Part shown: piece after piece, positions 51,051 to 58,833 of the stretch | Position numbering within the stretch: position 1 is the stretch's first letter | Layout of the letters: every line of letters starts with the position of its first letter | Source: Lewinellaceae bacterium | GTDB taxonomy: Bacteria > Bacteroidota > Bacteroidia > Chitinophagales > Saprospiraceae | Reading direction: 5' to 3' | DNA: 64,000 bases | Assembly (NCBI GenBank): GCA_020636435.1 | Contig: JACJXX010000001.1 | Location: 3,179,001-3,243,000, forward strand | The notes under the pieces: model-generated | What the model was told of the DNA's origin: nothing | What the model saw: only the letters and a program-made list of their open reading frames with translations | The model's database searches: none | Position numbers and translations under genes: made by a program

Positions 51051-51542
51051 TTACGGGTTATAATCTACTTGCAATTCGTGGGCGATCAGTTCCAGCCGTT
51101 CAAAGGCCACCTCATTGGTGTTGGCATCGAAGCGGGGCCCTTCCAGCCGGGTGGGCATGGCCTTGGCCACCTTCCAGCGTACCACCGGCAGGCCGGCCTC
51201 ATTGCAGAGGTCGACCACCATATCGCGTTTGCGGATCAGTCCGGCCGGTTGGGGCGCCGCTATCGGATAGTTCAGGCCCATCCAATCGGACAGGTAGGCG
51301 CCATTGGCCATAATACCTTTCAGGAGGCTCAGTTGAACGGCCTGCCGGCGCCCCGGCATAATGTGCTCGCCGGTGAGGAAGCTGAGGCCGTGTTGGTAGG
51401 TGGCCGTTTCCACCGCCATATCCAGGCCGTTCACCTGGGAGCAACCGATAACGGTTGCCTCCCCTACCCCGAGGATCGTCACCCGGTAGTTATAGGCCGG
51501 CAGCGGGTAACTGGCTTTGATGGTTCCTTTGTCGACCGCCAT
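51051..51542 (-). CDS. inner tube protein, second paralogue
   Basis: 163 residues, gp19-like: YPLPAYNYRVTILGVGEATV, SQVNGLDMAVETATYQHG, PGRRQAVQLSLLKGIMANGA and VAFERLELIAHELQVDYN. Clearly related to the next upstream tube gene, with the shared YPLP.YNY start and RWKV.KAMPTRLEGP.FDANTNEVA-type end. It probably builds part of the tube or a specialised ring. The gap to its neighbours is 9 nt and 3 nt. Confidence 0.9.
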   Translation of the reverse strand: MAVDKGTIKASYPLPAYNYRVTILGVGEATVIGCSQVNGLDMAVETATYQHGLSFLTGEHIMPGRRQAVQLSLLKGIMANGAYLSDWMGLNYPIAAPQPAGLIRKRDMVVDLCNEAGLPVVRWKVAKAMPTRLEGPRFDANTNEVAFERLELIAHELQVDYNP

Positions 51543-51545
51543 GCC

Positions 51546-52022
51546 TTAAGCCTCTTCGATGGCGATCCGGTCGGCCATGAGTTCCATGCTTTCGATGGCC
51601 ACGTCATTGGAGTTGGCGTCGAAAGCCGGAGCGTCCAGCTTGGTCGGAAAGGCATTGATCACCTGCCAGCTGATGACCGGCGCGCCGGCCTCGTCCAGCA
51701 AGCGGATGTAGATGTCCTTTTTTTCGATCTGGTTGATCTGAGTCTGGTTGATCCAGTTGTAGAGCGGCTTAATGCTTACACCTCCTTTTACCACGCCCTT
51801 TTTCAGCGTGATATGGACCGGGTTGATCTGCGCCGGCATGTACAGTATTTTGGGCCCGCGCAGGCCGCTTCCCGTCTGGCTTTCCTTGAAGGTGGTGGTT
51901 TCGAAGCTCAGGCTGAGGCCCGACACTTCGGAAAAGGCGACGGCTTCTCCGGCGATCTCAACGATGTAGTTGTAGACCGGCAGCGGATAGGTGTTCTTTA
52001 TGGTATCGGCGGTTACTGCCAT
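51546..52022 (-). CDS. inner tube protein, Afp1/Pvc1-like
   Basis: 158 residues, gp19-like: YPLPVYNYIVEIAGEAVAFS, EVSGLSLSFETTTFKES, ITLKKGVVKGGVSIKPLYNW, and C-terminal NSNDVAIESMELMADRIAIE. Likely the major tube subunit because it directly follows the sheath gene. Only a heptanucleotide repeat tract lies between the sheath stop and this start. Confidence 0.92.
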   Translation of the reverse strand: MAVTADTIKNTYPLPVYNYIVEIAGEAVAFSEVSGLSLSFETTTFKESQTGSGLRGPKILYMPAQINPVHITLKKGVVKGGVSIKPLYNWINQTQINQIEKKDIYIRLLDEAGAPVISWQVINAFPTKLDAPAFDANSNDVAIESMELMADRIAIEEA

Positions 52023-52034
52023 GGTGTTTATTTA

Positions 52035-52078
52035 TGAGTGATGAGTGATGAGTGATGAGTGATGAATGATGAGTGATG
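52035..52078. repeat. heptanucleotide tandem repeats between sheath and tube genes
   Basis: The plus strand reads about six consecutive GAGTGAT units with one variant. They fill the short gap between the sheath stop codon (52079) and the tube start (52022), within the presumed translation-initiation region of the tube gene. Confidence 0.85.
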
Positions 52079-54328
52079 TTAGGCTTCCTGCATTTTATGC
52101 GAGAACTTCAGCACGATGAATTCCGCCGGCCGCACGGCGGCGACGCCGATCTCGACGTTCATCCGGCCTTCGAGGATATCCTGAGTGGTCATCGTTTTGC
52201 CGAGGCCGACATGCACGTAGTAAGCCGATTCCGGTTTGGGGCCGGCCAGGGCGCCCTGCTGCCAAAGGCCGTAGAGGTAGTTGTCGATCATAGCCTTGAC
52301 CTTGAGCCAGGTTGTAGCGTCGTTGGGCTCAAACACCGCAAAGGCGGAGGCTTTCTGCACCGATTCTTCGATAGTAATGAAGAGCCGCCGCACGCTGATG
52401 TAGCGCCATTCGTTGCTGTTGCCGGCCAGGGTGCGGGCGCCCCAGACCAGGGTGCCCTTGCCGGTGAAACTGCGGATGGCGTTGATGGACTTGCCGGAGG
52501 TGGAGTCGATGTTGAGGCGGCCTTGTTGTTCATCCGTAATGGGTTCTGCGGGCCCCAGAACATTGGATACGGAAACATTGGCCGGCGCCTTCCAGACGCC
52601 GCGGCTTCCATCCACCCGGGCGTAGATGCCTGCTATCGCACTACTTGGGGGCAGCGTCATCATTTCCTGATCCAGTTTCGCTTTGATCGCGTGGTAGGCC
52701 TGGGTGTTGGAGTCTTTAATGATATCCAGGGTGGCCGCTATACTTGTCATAGGCACATTGCGGTCAGCGCCCGCCGGGCCGGTAGTAACCACCGTATCTC
52801 CCGATCCGGACTTTCTGATGGAATACTGGCCCTGGTTAGTCTTGCCTAATTTATTCCAGGCTTCCAGGACAGAGGCAGGCGAAACGCCCTGGGGGCCAAC
52901 GTTTTTGATGGTAAGGTTTGCTCCGTTCACCTCAACTTCCGGCGTTCCGCTTTGTTGGATGGTCACAGTAGGGATGGCATTTCCCTCGTATCTGGCCTTC
53001 AGGCCATCAGGAGAACCGGTTGCCCATTCGTAAGCCAGGGTAGCAACGGGGATCGTTTGGGAAGGCCCTGTAAATGCAGAGGGGTATCCAAAATTAGGGT
53101 CTCCGCTTGGCGGCGTCTTCAGGGGGTCGCTTTTATCTACTTTGGTGATTTCAAAATTGGTAAGGCTTGTATTTTTGGCCAGGATATTGCTTATTTTCGT
53201 TGTAGTAGGAGTAGTAGCTTCCAGCGTAATTGTCAATGTATTCCCGGATTCAACAATGTCAAAAGCCCCTTGATTAACGACAACTTGCGGAGAGGGGTCA
53301 TTCCCTTTATACTCGATCTGAATTTTAGAACCTGCACTCGGAATCGTCCCATCAAGATAAATACCCTGGATCTTTGTTGGTGTTAACGACGCTTCCGATA
53401 TGTCCCCTCCCGCCCCTAGAGGATTGATATAGAAACCCTTCTTGGCACCGGCTGGAAGTGCATCCCAGGCAGATTTGATCTCGGCAGCCTGAGTTGGGCC
53501 GGGCGCCTTCAAATAGATGTTAAGGATGCCGTTATCCTCCACTTCAAATGCAACCTCGTCCCCTGTTCTGATCACAACGGAAGGGCCGGTTCCATCGAAT
53601 AAAATTTGCAATCCATTTTGATCGGTGATGCCTGACTCGATCTGTTTAAAGCCCAGGGTAACGATATCATCATCATAAGCAAAAGGTATTCCAGTAACCA
53701 GATGAGGAGCATAAGCGGCGCCGTACATCAGGTTGTCCGTCCCAATATAGTTCCGGAATTCTTCAACCTTTGCCATAGGATCTTCCCCCGCCACGTCCAA
53801 GATCCCGAACCGGTCCTTTAATTTGGCGCACTGCGCCAGCACCTCTTGGCACAAAAAGTAATAGTCGTAACTGCCAGGCGTGGCGAAAAGAGCCGTTGCA
53901 TCCGTCAAAACGATAAGGGTGGGTTCATCGACTTTCTCCAGTTTCGCCAGGGCGGCGCTTAACCCGGCCCTGGTGATGCTATCCCCATAACTTCCCGCCG
54001 AAACGATATAACAAGGGCCGCCGCCGTTGCGGAAATACATCCTCAGGCAGGGGTGCATGATGTATTGGCTGGCGTCGCCGGGCTGCAGGTTGTCGAAATC
54101 GATCTCCGTAGTACTCCCTGCTTTATAGTTGAGCGTATACGCCGCTTTTTTGGGGCCGCCAAAAAAATGCTCGTACTCGACCATGTTGCTGATGCGGGTA
54201 GGCGGCAAATTGTCCCCTTTTTCCGTATACCCAATAAAAGCCGGAATAGCCGTAGCCACCTGCGCCACCGATGGCGGCAGGGTGGAGATCTCTTCGACGT
54301 AAACGCCGGGGGTGGTGTAAGTTGGCAT
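52079..54328 (-). CDS. contractile sheath protein with three-module insertion
   Basis: 749 residues. The N-terminal sheath part (TPGVYVEEISTLPPSVAQVA, TAIPAFIGYTEKG) and the C-terminal part (RRLFITIEESVQKASAFAVF, EPNDATTWLKVKAMIDNYLY, ...EIGVAAVRPAEFIVLKFSHK) are typical Afp2-4/Pvc2-4. Between about 239 and 517 the protein carries three diverged beta-rich modules of 70-80 residues that ordinary sheaths lack. Only one sheath gene is present, whereas Afp/PVC have three. The insertion should lie on the outer face of the particle. Confidence 0.93.
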   Translation of the reverse strand: MPTYTTPGVYVEEISTLPPSVAQVATAIPAFIGYTEKGDNLPPTRISNMVEYEHFFGGPKKAAYTLNYKAGSTTEIDFDNLQPGDASQYIMHPCLRMYFRNGGGPCYIVSAGSYGDSITRAGLSAALAKLEKVDEPTLIVLTDATALFATPGSYDYYFLCQEVLAQCAKLKDRFGILDVAGEDPMAKVEEFRNYIGTDNLMYGAAYAPHLVTGIPFAYDDDIVTLGFKQIESGITDQNGLQILFDGTGPSVVIRTGDEVAFEVEDNGILNIYLKAPGPTQAAEIKSAWDALPAGAKKGFYINPLGAGGDISEASLTPTKIQGIYLDGTIPSAGSKIQIEYKGNDPSPQVVVNQGAFDIVESGNTLTITLEATTPTTTKISNILAKNTSLTNFEITKVDKSDPLKTPPSGDPNFGYPSAFTGPSQTIPVATLAYEWATGSPDGLKARYEGNAIPTVTIQQSGTPEVEVNGANLTIKNVGPQGVSPASVLEAWNKLGKTNQGQYSIRKSGSGDTVVTTGPAGADRNVPMTSIAATLDIIKDSNTQAYHAIKAKLDQEMMTLPPSSAIAGIYARVDGSRGVWKAPANVSVSNVLGPAEPITDEQQGRLNIDSTSGKSINAIRSFTGKGTLVWGARTLAGNSNEWRYISVRRLFITIEESVQKASAFAVFEPNDATTWLKVKAMIDNYLYGLWQQGALAGPKPESAYYVHVGLGKTMTTQDILEGRMNVEIGVAAVRPAEFIVLKFSHKMQEA

Positions 54329-54346
54329 AAGGTGTATTTTACATTG

Positions 54347-55501
54347 TTATGGTTGTATATCTGGATTCATAACCAGGCTGAGCCCTTCACTCTGAGCGCC
54401 GGGAGAAGGAAGCTCGTTGATAGTCGTCCCACCACTGATCTGTTCGAGGCGCAGATCGTGCAAAGGCTTTTGTTGAAGTGCGATCTGGGTAGTAGTGGTA
54501 GCGGTAGTAGTGGTGGTAGCAGTAGTAGCCAGGTAGATATTTTTCCCGCTGGCCTGCGGCCTCAACCGCATCAAGGCCTGGTAAGCTTTTCCTCCAGGAC
54601 TACTCGCAGGGCTGGTCACATCCTCCAGGACTACAGGCTTTGAACTTAGTGATGGGCCGATCAACTGCCAATCCGGCGATACAGTAAGGGTTTGGCCGGT
54701 CACGATCAGGTATTGCCATTTTACGGCTTTGGCCCGAAGCTGAAGGGTATACATCTTCGGATTACTGGCTTTTACCACTGCCGGCAGTTCGAGGTCGAGC
54801 AGGGCAAGGGCCGTGCCGCCGGTTTGAACGGCCACCGGGTAGCTGGCCTTTAAGGCTACTTTTCCGGTGAAGAGGCCGGGGCCGGAATACCTATACCTCA
54901 GGGTTTTTTCGTCAGCAAAGGCCCAATCATTCGGGTCGATGGTAAAGGAGCTGCTCGGGCCCACGGTTTCCAGGGTGAGATCGGTAACTAATGTCCTTGC
55001 GGCAGGCGGCCATAAAGCGATGTCCTGAGGGCTTCGTTCCAGGCCGAATTGCAGGCTATGGATTTGAGTAAGAAGCCCAAAGCTGTTGGATAAGGTAATA
55101 GTAGTAGTACTCCCTACCTCTTTCAGTTCGCCAAACGCTGCAAAACCGGCCGGCTGGAAAGCATCCCCCTGATCGGTGATGCGATAAATACTTTTTGCCG
55201 GCTTGGGGGGCAGTTCCGTGAAATAGAAAAAATCCCCCGATTGCGGCCGGAGCATCCACCGCAGTCGCAAACCGGCCGGCAGCGGGATCAGCAATACATC
55301 TTCCGGTGGGGTTTTCGAGCGGTCTTCCACCACCGGAGCATGCACCTCCAGTCCCGCCGGCAGGTACCTCACCAGTAAGCGGTGATCCCTGATCAACCGC
55401 CAGGTGTCCGCCGTCGGCTCTGCACGCAGGCCCTTGCACAGCCCGTTTTCATAATAGGTGTGCCTGATCTCCAACTTTAATATGGGGGTATATCTCTGCA
55501 T
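54347..55501 (-). CDS. eCIS-operon protein of unknown function (between cap and sheath genes)
   Basis: 384 residues, beta-rich, with no recognised family. It begins MQRYTPILKLEIRHTYYENG and has a central FYFTELPPKPAKSIYRITDQ. Near 335 is an unusual low-complexity Thr/Ala run (ATTATTTTTATTTT). Its start codon overlaps the stop of the DUF4255 gene (TAATG), and the sheath gene starts 18 nt after its stop, so it is translated with the particle genes. Most eCIS loci known to me have no gene of this type here. A structural accessory role is inferred from position only. Confidence 0.7.
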   Translation of the reverse strand: MQRYTPILKLEIRHTYYENGLCKGLRAEPTADTWRLIRDHRLLVRYLPAGLEVHAPVVEDRSKTPPEDVLLIPLPAGLRLRWMLRPQSGDFFYFTELPPKPAKSIYRITDQGDAFQPAGFAAFGELKEVGSTTTITLSNSFGLLTQIHSLQFGLERSPQDIALWPPAARTLVTDLTLETVGPSSSFTIDPNDWAFADEKTLRYRYSGPGLFTGKVALKASYPVAVQTGGTALALLDLELPAVVKASNPKMYTLQLRAKAVKWQYLIVTGQTLTVSPDWQLIGPSLSSKPVVLEDVTSPASSPGGKAYQALMRLRPQASGKNIYLATTATTTTTATTTTQIALQQKPLHDLRLEQISGGTTINELPSPGAQSEGLSLVMNPDIQP

Positions 55502-56178
55502 TACGGAAAATTGCTGCTGTCCGTTTGAACCTTGGAAATGATCCCCGGCGACATAACGTCAGGCTGATCCTGGAACACCAACATTTTCACCCGGTACAGC
55601 AGGGAAGGATGATAGGCCGACCGCAGGGCGTTCCACACTTCATTCTGCTCGGAAAAAGGAAGGGTGATGATCTCTATCTGCAACTTATCGATCTCCGGGC
55701 TTAGCCCGGGGGTGTTATCGTGATCCAGGATGGGGTGGGCCTGAAAGTATTTGACGATTAGCCCCAGGTAGTACAAGGCATCGGTATAATCGTAAAAACT
55801 GGAAACGAAGAGGACGTAGAGGTTGAGGCGGACGTCCGGCCAGATCTTTTCCCTGCTCCCGTTATCCGCCATGCGCGCAAAGCGGTCGGCGGGCCGCAGC
55901 TGATTCTCCTCTTCCACATTGACCAGGATGGGGGTTACCTTATTAAGCTCGAATTTGATGAAATCCTGCTGGTTCTGCTGCTTTAAAAAGCTGATGATCT
56001 CTACCGGCGGGTCATTATCAGTAGGAGGCTCCAGGCTTCCTGAGGGCGTTAGCGTTTCATTAACCGTTGGAGTTGGAGTTCCCGGAACCACTGAAAGCTC
56101 ATGAAGCGTTCTGGGCGGAACGCTTTTAAAATAGGCGTCAAGTTCTCTGGCTAGTACTTCAAAAACGTTGGCGAACAT
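55501..56178 (-). CDS. DUF4255 tail-terminator/cap protein (Afp16/Pvc16-like)
   Basis: 225 residues with the Pvc16 N-domain pattern: ANVFEVLARELDAYFKS, ILVNVEEENQLR, VRLNLYVLFVSSFYDYTDAL and the conserved IEIITLPFSEQNEVWNALRS then AYHPSLLYRVKMLVF. Afp16/Pvc16 caps the distal end of tube and sheath. It is the first gene of the minus-strand structural operon; a TAnnTTTG box lies about 55 nt upstream. A Thr/Pro-rich insertion (about 32-57) is unusual for the family. Confidence 0.9.
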   Translation of the reverse strand: MFANVFEVLARELDAYFKSVPPRTLHELSVVPGTPTPTVNETLTPSGSLEPPTDNDPPVEIISFLKQQNQQDFIKFELNKVTPILVNVEEENQLRPADRFARMADNGSREKIWPDVRLNLYVLFVSSFYDYTDALYYLGLIVKYFQAHPILDHDNTPGLSPEIDKLQIEIITLPFSEQNEVWNALRSAYHPSLLYRVKMLVFQDQPDVMSPGIISKVQTDSSNFP

Positions 56179-56231
56179 GAGGCAAAGGTGTTTGTTTACT
56201 GCTGTTGTGGAGCTATACCAACAGTACTTAT

Positions 56232-56239
56232 CAAATCTA
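56232..56239 (-). promoter_or_regulatory. possible -7 box for the eCIS structural operon
   Basis: Minus-strand TAGATTTG fits TAnnTTTG and would start transcription near 56226, about 48 nt before the DUF4255 ATG. No TTG/TTTG is found at the ideal -33 distance, so the support is limited. Confidence 0.35.
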
Positions 56240-56398
56240 CCGATTAAAATTCGTTCTTCCTAGCCTGATGCAATATTTGTCCAGAAGTTTGGAAGTTTTG
56301 TCCAGATAAAATGTTATCAGAGCTTCAGATAAAATTTTATTTTTGGCCAGAGTTTACTTCATTAGCATCCCCAATTTCAGCCCTAAAACCGAACCGAC

Positions 56399-57181
56399 AT
56401 GACAGAACCCCCTATTGCCCCGCCTCCACGCCTCATTCCGGAATTCGCCGCCATGGTGGTCCAGAACAGCACTTCCGGCACTGTTCGCGCCTGGCTTCGG
56501 CTCCTCATTACCATGCCCTTTTTGTTCACTTTCCCTCTTTGGGGCCTGGCCTTGATGTTTGATGAAGAACACAGCCTGCTCCTTAGAATGAGCGCCGGCC
56601 CTCTTCTCCTACTGGCAGGAGTAGGGATATTCCTCTACGCCCTGCGAAAACTCCTCAAACAAAGGGAAGAAGGGAAACGGGTGATAAAACTGATGACGCA
56701 CGGAAAAGCGGTTTACGGGAGGCTCATTGAAAAAGAGAAAACAGAGGCGAACTTTGACAATCCAGCATTATTGTTTGAAGATATGGCCGAATCTTCTGGA
56801 TCTGCTTATGCAGAGCGCGAGGAAGGCCGCCGTCTGCCGGAAGCCTACTTCGACATAGACTACCGTTTCGAATTTCAAACCCCCGAAGGAACGGCGCACC
56901 GGCTGAAAGCGAGGCTCGATAATTTTGACCTGGTAAGAATAAAGCATTCGACCGGAGCCGTAGTCCTTTACCTGCCGGACAATCCCGCCGAAGCAGTGGT
57001 GTACCGGGGGATCAGCAATGCCCCGGAGATAAAGCCGGACGGCCATTTTGCCTCTGCGCCCCCTGGGAAAATACGGGTGCTTATCGTACCTTTCCTGAGC
57101 GGCGCCCTGGTCATTATGGGCTGGATGGCCCTGTTCGTCATAGCTATTATTCTTATGGTAACCCTTTTAGCTACTACGTAA
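56399..57181 (+). CDS. membrane protein of unknown function (DUF3592-like), paralogue 1
   Basis: 260 residues. Two N-terminal membrane helices (about 35-55 and 63-83), a soluble beta-rich domain with YFDIDYRFEFQTPEGTAHRL near 150, VLYLPDNPAEAVVYRG near 190 and EIKPDGHF, then a C-terminal hydrophobic helix (about 232-258). This resembles DUF3592 proteins, whose role is unknown. It is divergent from the eCIS operon and followed after 2 nt by a related gene. Confidence 0.7.
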   Translation: MTEPPIAPPPRLIPEFAAMVVQNSTSGTVRAWLRLLITMPFLFTFPLWGLALMFDEEHSLLLRMSAGPLLLLAGVGIFLYALRKLLKQREEGKRVIKLMTHGKAVYGRLIEKEKTEANFDNPALLFEDMAESSGSAYAEREEGRRLPEAYFDIDYRFEFQTPEGTAHRLKARLDNFDLVRIKHSTGAVVLYLPDNPAEAVVYRGISNAPEIKPDGHFASAPPGKIRVLIVPFLSGALVIMGWMALFVIAIILMVTLLATT

Positions 57182-57183
57182 AA

Positions 57184-57939
57184 ATGCATAGAGAACTCCA
57201 TCCCCCACCCCGCAGGCTCGGCCTCTTTTCCCGGCTCGTCATCCAGTTTGGGGCTCTGTATGCTACCGGCGGGTGGCTGCTTGTGGCCATCGTTTCAGCC
57301 GGGTTTTGGGCAGCCCGTTGGGGAATACTACCCATGGAGTCCGGCTTTTTTCTGATACTTGCCGGGCTTTTTTCCGGTTTCCTGGGCGTGGCCAGCATCT
57401 TTAAAAGCCTCCAAAGCGGAACCCTGGCCGTTCGGCTGTTGAGAAAAGGCATATTTACCCGGGGCTCCCTGGTGGAGGTGGAGTATGCCGATGCGCGAAG
57501 CGGAGTTAAAAGGGTCAAGGCCTTTCGGAAAATATCCAGTGAGTACCGGGAGATATGGAGAACTGAGAACATGACGGATGAGGAGCTCCACGCCGCCATG
57601 GAGCAAGCGATGCAGGACGGCCGCACCCTGCTACCCCAGGCGACAATCCTCAACTATTACGTAAAATTCCGGGCTGGTAATGGGGGCGACTACTTCGTCA
57701 GGGGGGCCACCGATTCCCGGTCAGGCGCCAGGGTGGAGGATGAGGAGAGCGAGCCTGTCTTGTATCTCGAAAAAAACCCCGATAAGGCCGTCATCCTGGA
57801 CGCCATTTTTCACCTGCCCGAAATCTGGCCGGACGGCAGCCTGGCGCCCCTGCCCCTGAAGAAGGCGGTGCACCTGATCCTTCCCTTTGGGGTGGTGATA
57901 GGCAATGTGGTTTGCTGGTATTGGTACACCGGGGGATGA
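57184..57939 (+). CDS. membrane protein of unknown function (DUF3592-like), paralogue 2
   Basis: 251 residues with the same plan as the gene 2 nt upstream: two helices (about 20-45 and 52-72), a soluble domain with ILNYYVKFRAGNGGDYFVRG near 155 and PVLYLEKNPDKAVILDAIF then EIWPDGS near 195-215, and a last helix. The similarity is weak but collinear, so the pair probably arose by an old duplication and forms one operon. Confidence 0.7.
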   Translation: MHRELHPPPRRLGLFSRLVIQFGALYATGGWLLVAIVSAGFWAARWGILPMESGFFLILAGLFSGFLGVASIFKSLQSGTLAVRLLRKGIFTRGSLVEVEYADARSGVKRVKAFRKISSEYREIWRTENMTDEELHAAMEQAMQDGRTLLPQATILNYYVKFRAGNGGDYFVRGATDSRSGARVEDEESEPVLYLEKNPDKAVILDAIFHLPEIWPDGSLAPLPLKKAVHLILPFGVVIGNVVCWYWYTGG

Positions 57940-58154
57940 GAAGTACATGGACTGACTGACTGATTGATTGATTGAATACCGGGGCCTTAGATGGCGCCTT
58001 GGGCCTCACTAATTGGATCCAAGTACCGGCATGTTTGGAGGCCGGCAGGTACGGGCATGCAATTTTTGTCCAGACAATTGTAATTTATCTACAGATGCCC
58101 CTGAAAAGAAATAACTATATTTACCTTGATTTTTTAACCTACAATCCATCTGCT

Positions 58155-58451
58155 ATGATTAGAAAAACCATCAAGATGCTGGCGGTTGTTTTCGCCGTAT
58201 CCATCCTTTTCACTTCCTGCTATTCTTACACAAGCGTTGTGGGCAAAGGCGCCCAGGGGACCCAAGAGGTTACTCAATGGAACCATTACGTCCTGTTCGG
58301 CCTGGCGCCGGTCGGCGTTTCGGACTCCAAAGCAATGGCCGGCGGAGCAAGCGACTATACCGTCCACACCCGGCATTCTTTCATCAACGGCCTGGTTTCG
58401 GGCATCACCTTTGGCATTTATACGCCAACCACGACGACGGTGACGAAGTAA
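58155..58451 (+). CDS. Bor-like lipoprotein
   Basis: 98 residues from ATG 58155, chosen because it begins a lipoprotein signal (MIRKTIKMLAVVFAVSILFT, then SC). The mature part NHYVLFGLAPVGVSDSKAMA and the end SFINGLVSGITFGIYTPTTT fit the Bor protein family, named after the phage lambda lipoprotein linked to serum resistance. In-frame upstream codons to 57972 are not used. Relatives are widespread in Bacteroidota without known function. Confidence 0.78.
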   Translation: MIRKTIKMLAVVFAVSILFTSCYSYTSVVGKGAQGTQEVTQWNHYVLFGLAPVGVSDSKAMAGGASDYTVHTRHSFINGLVSGITFGIYTPTTTTVTK

Positions 58452-58524
58452 TTTTGCAACCCTAAAGATGAGGCATCCCGAATTTTTCAATTCAGGATGG
58501 CTCATCCTTCTTATAAACAGGCCC

Positions 58525-58728
58525 ATGAGAAAAATAATATTCTATATATCGCTTGCCGTATCCATCCTGCTCTTTCTTCATGTCCTTCAGATCCTGGTAT
58601 CCGACTTCCACCGGTTGACGGAGTATGGCTTCGGCTTTCTGACAGGGAAGGTTGTCTGGTTGCTGGTATTTGTAACCATCGCGGTTTTTATGAGAAGAAA
58701 AATAAAAATGCAAAGACAAGAAATGTAG
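58525..58728 (+). CDS. small membrane protein
   Basis: 67 residues from ATG 58525: MRKIIFYISLAVSILLFLHV forms one helix and GKVVWLLVFVTIAVFM a second, with a basic C-terminus RRKIKMQRQEM on the presumed cytoplasmic side. No family recognised. It lies about 70 nt downstream of the Bor-like gene and may be co-transcribed. Confidence 0.55.
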   Translation: MRKIIFYISLAVSILLFLHVLQILVSDFHRLTEYGFGFLTGKVVWLLVFVTIAVFMRRKIKMQRQEM

Positions 58729-58833
58729 CGCTTGCGTGGAAGCATTTTCAAGAATAAATCCAAGCAGCCCTTAGGCTATGACCTTGGATACCATTATTCG
58801 TACACCTAAACCCTAAACTATATACCTGAACCT

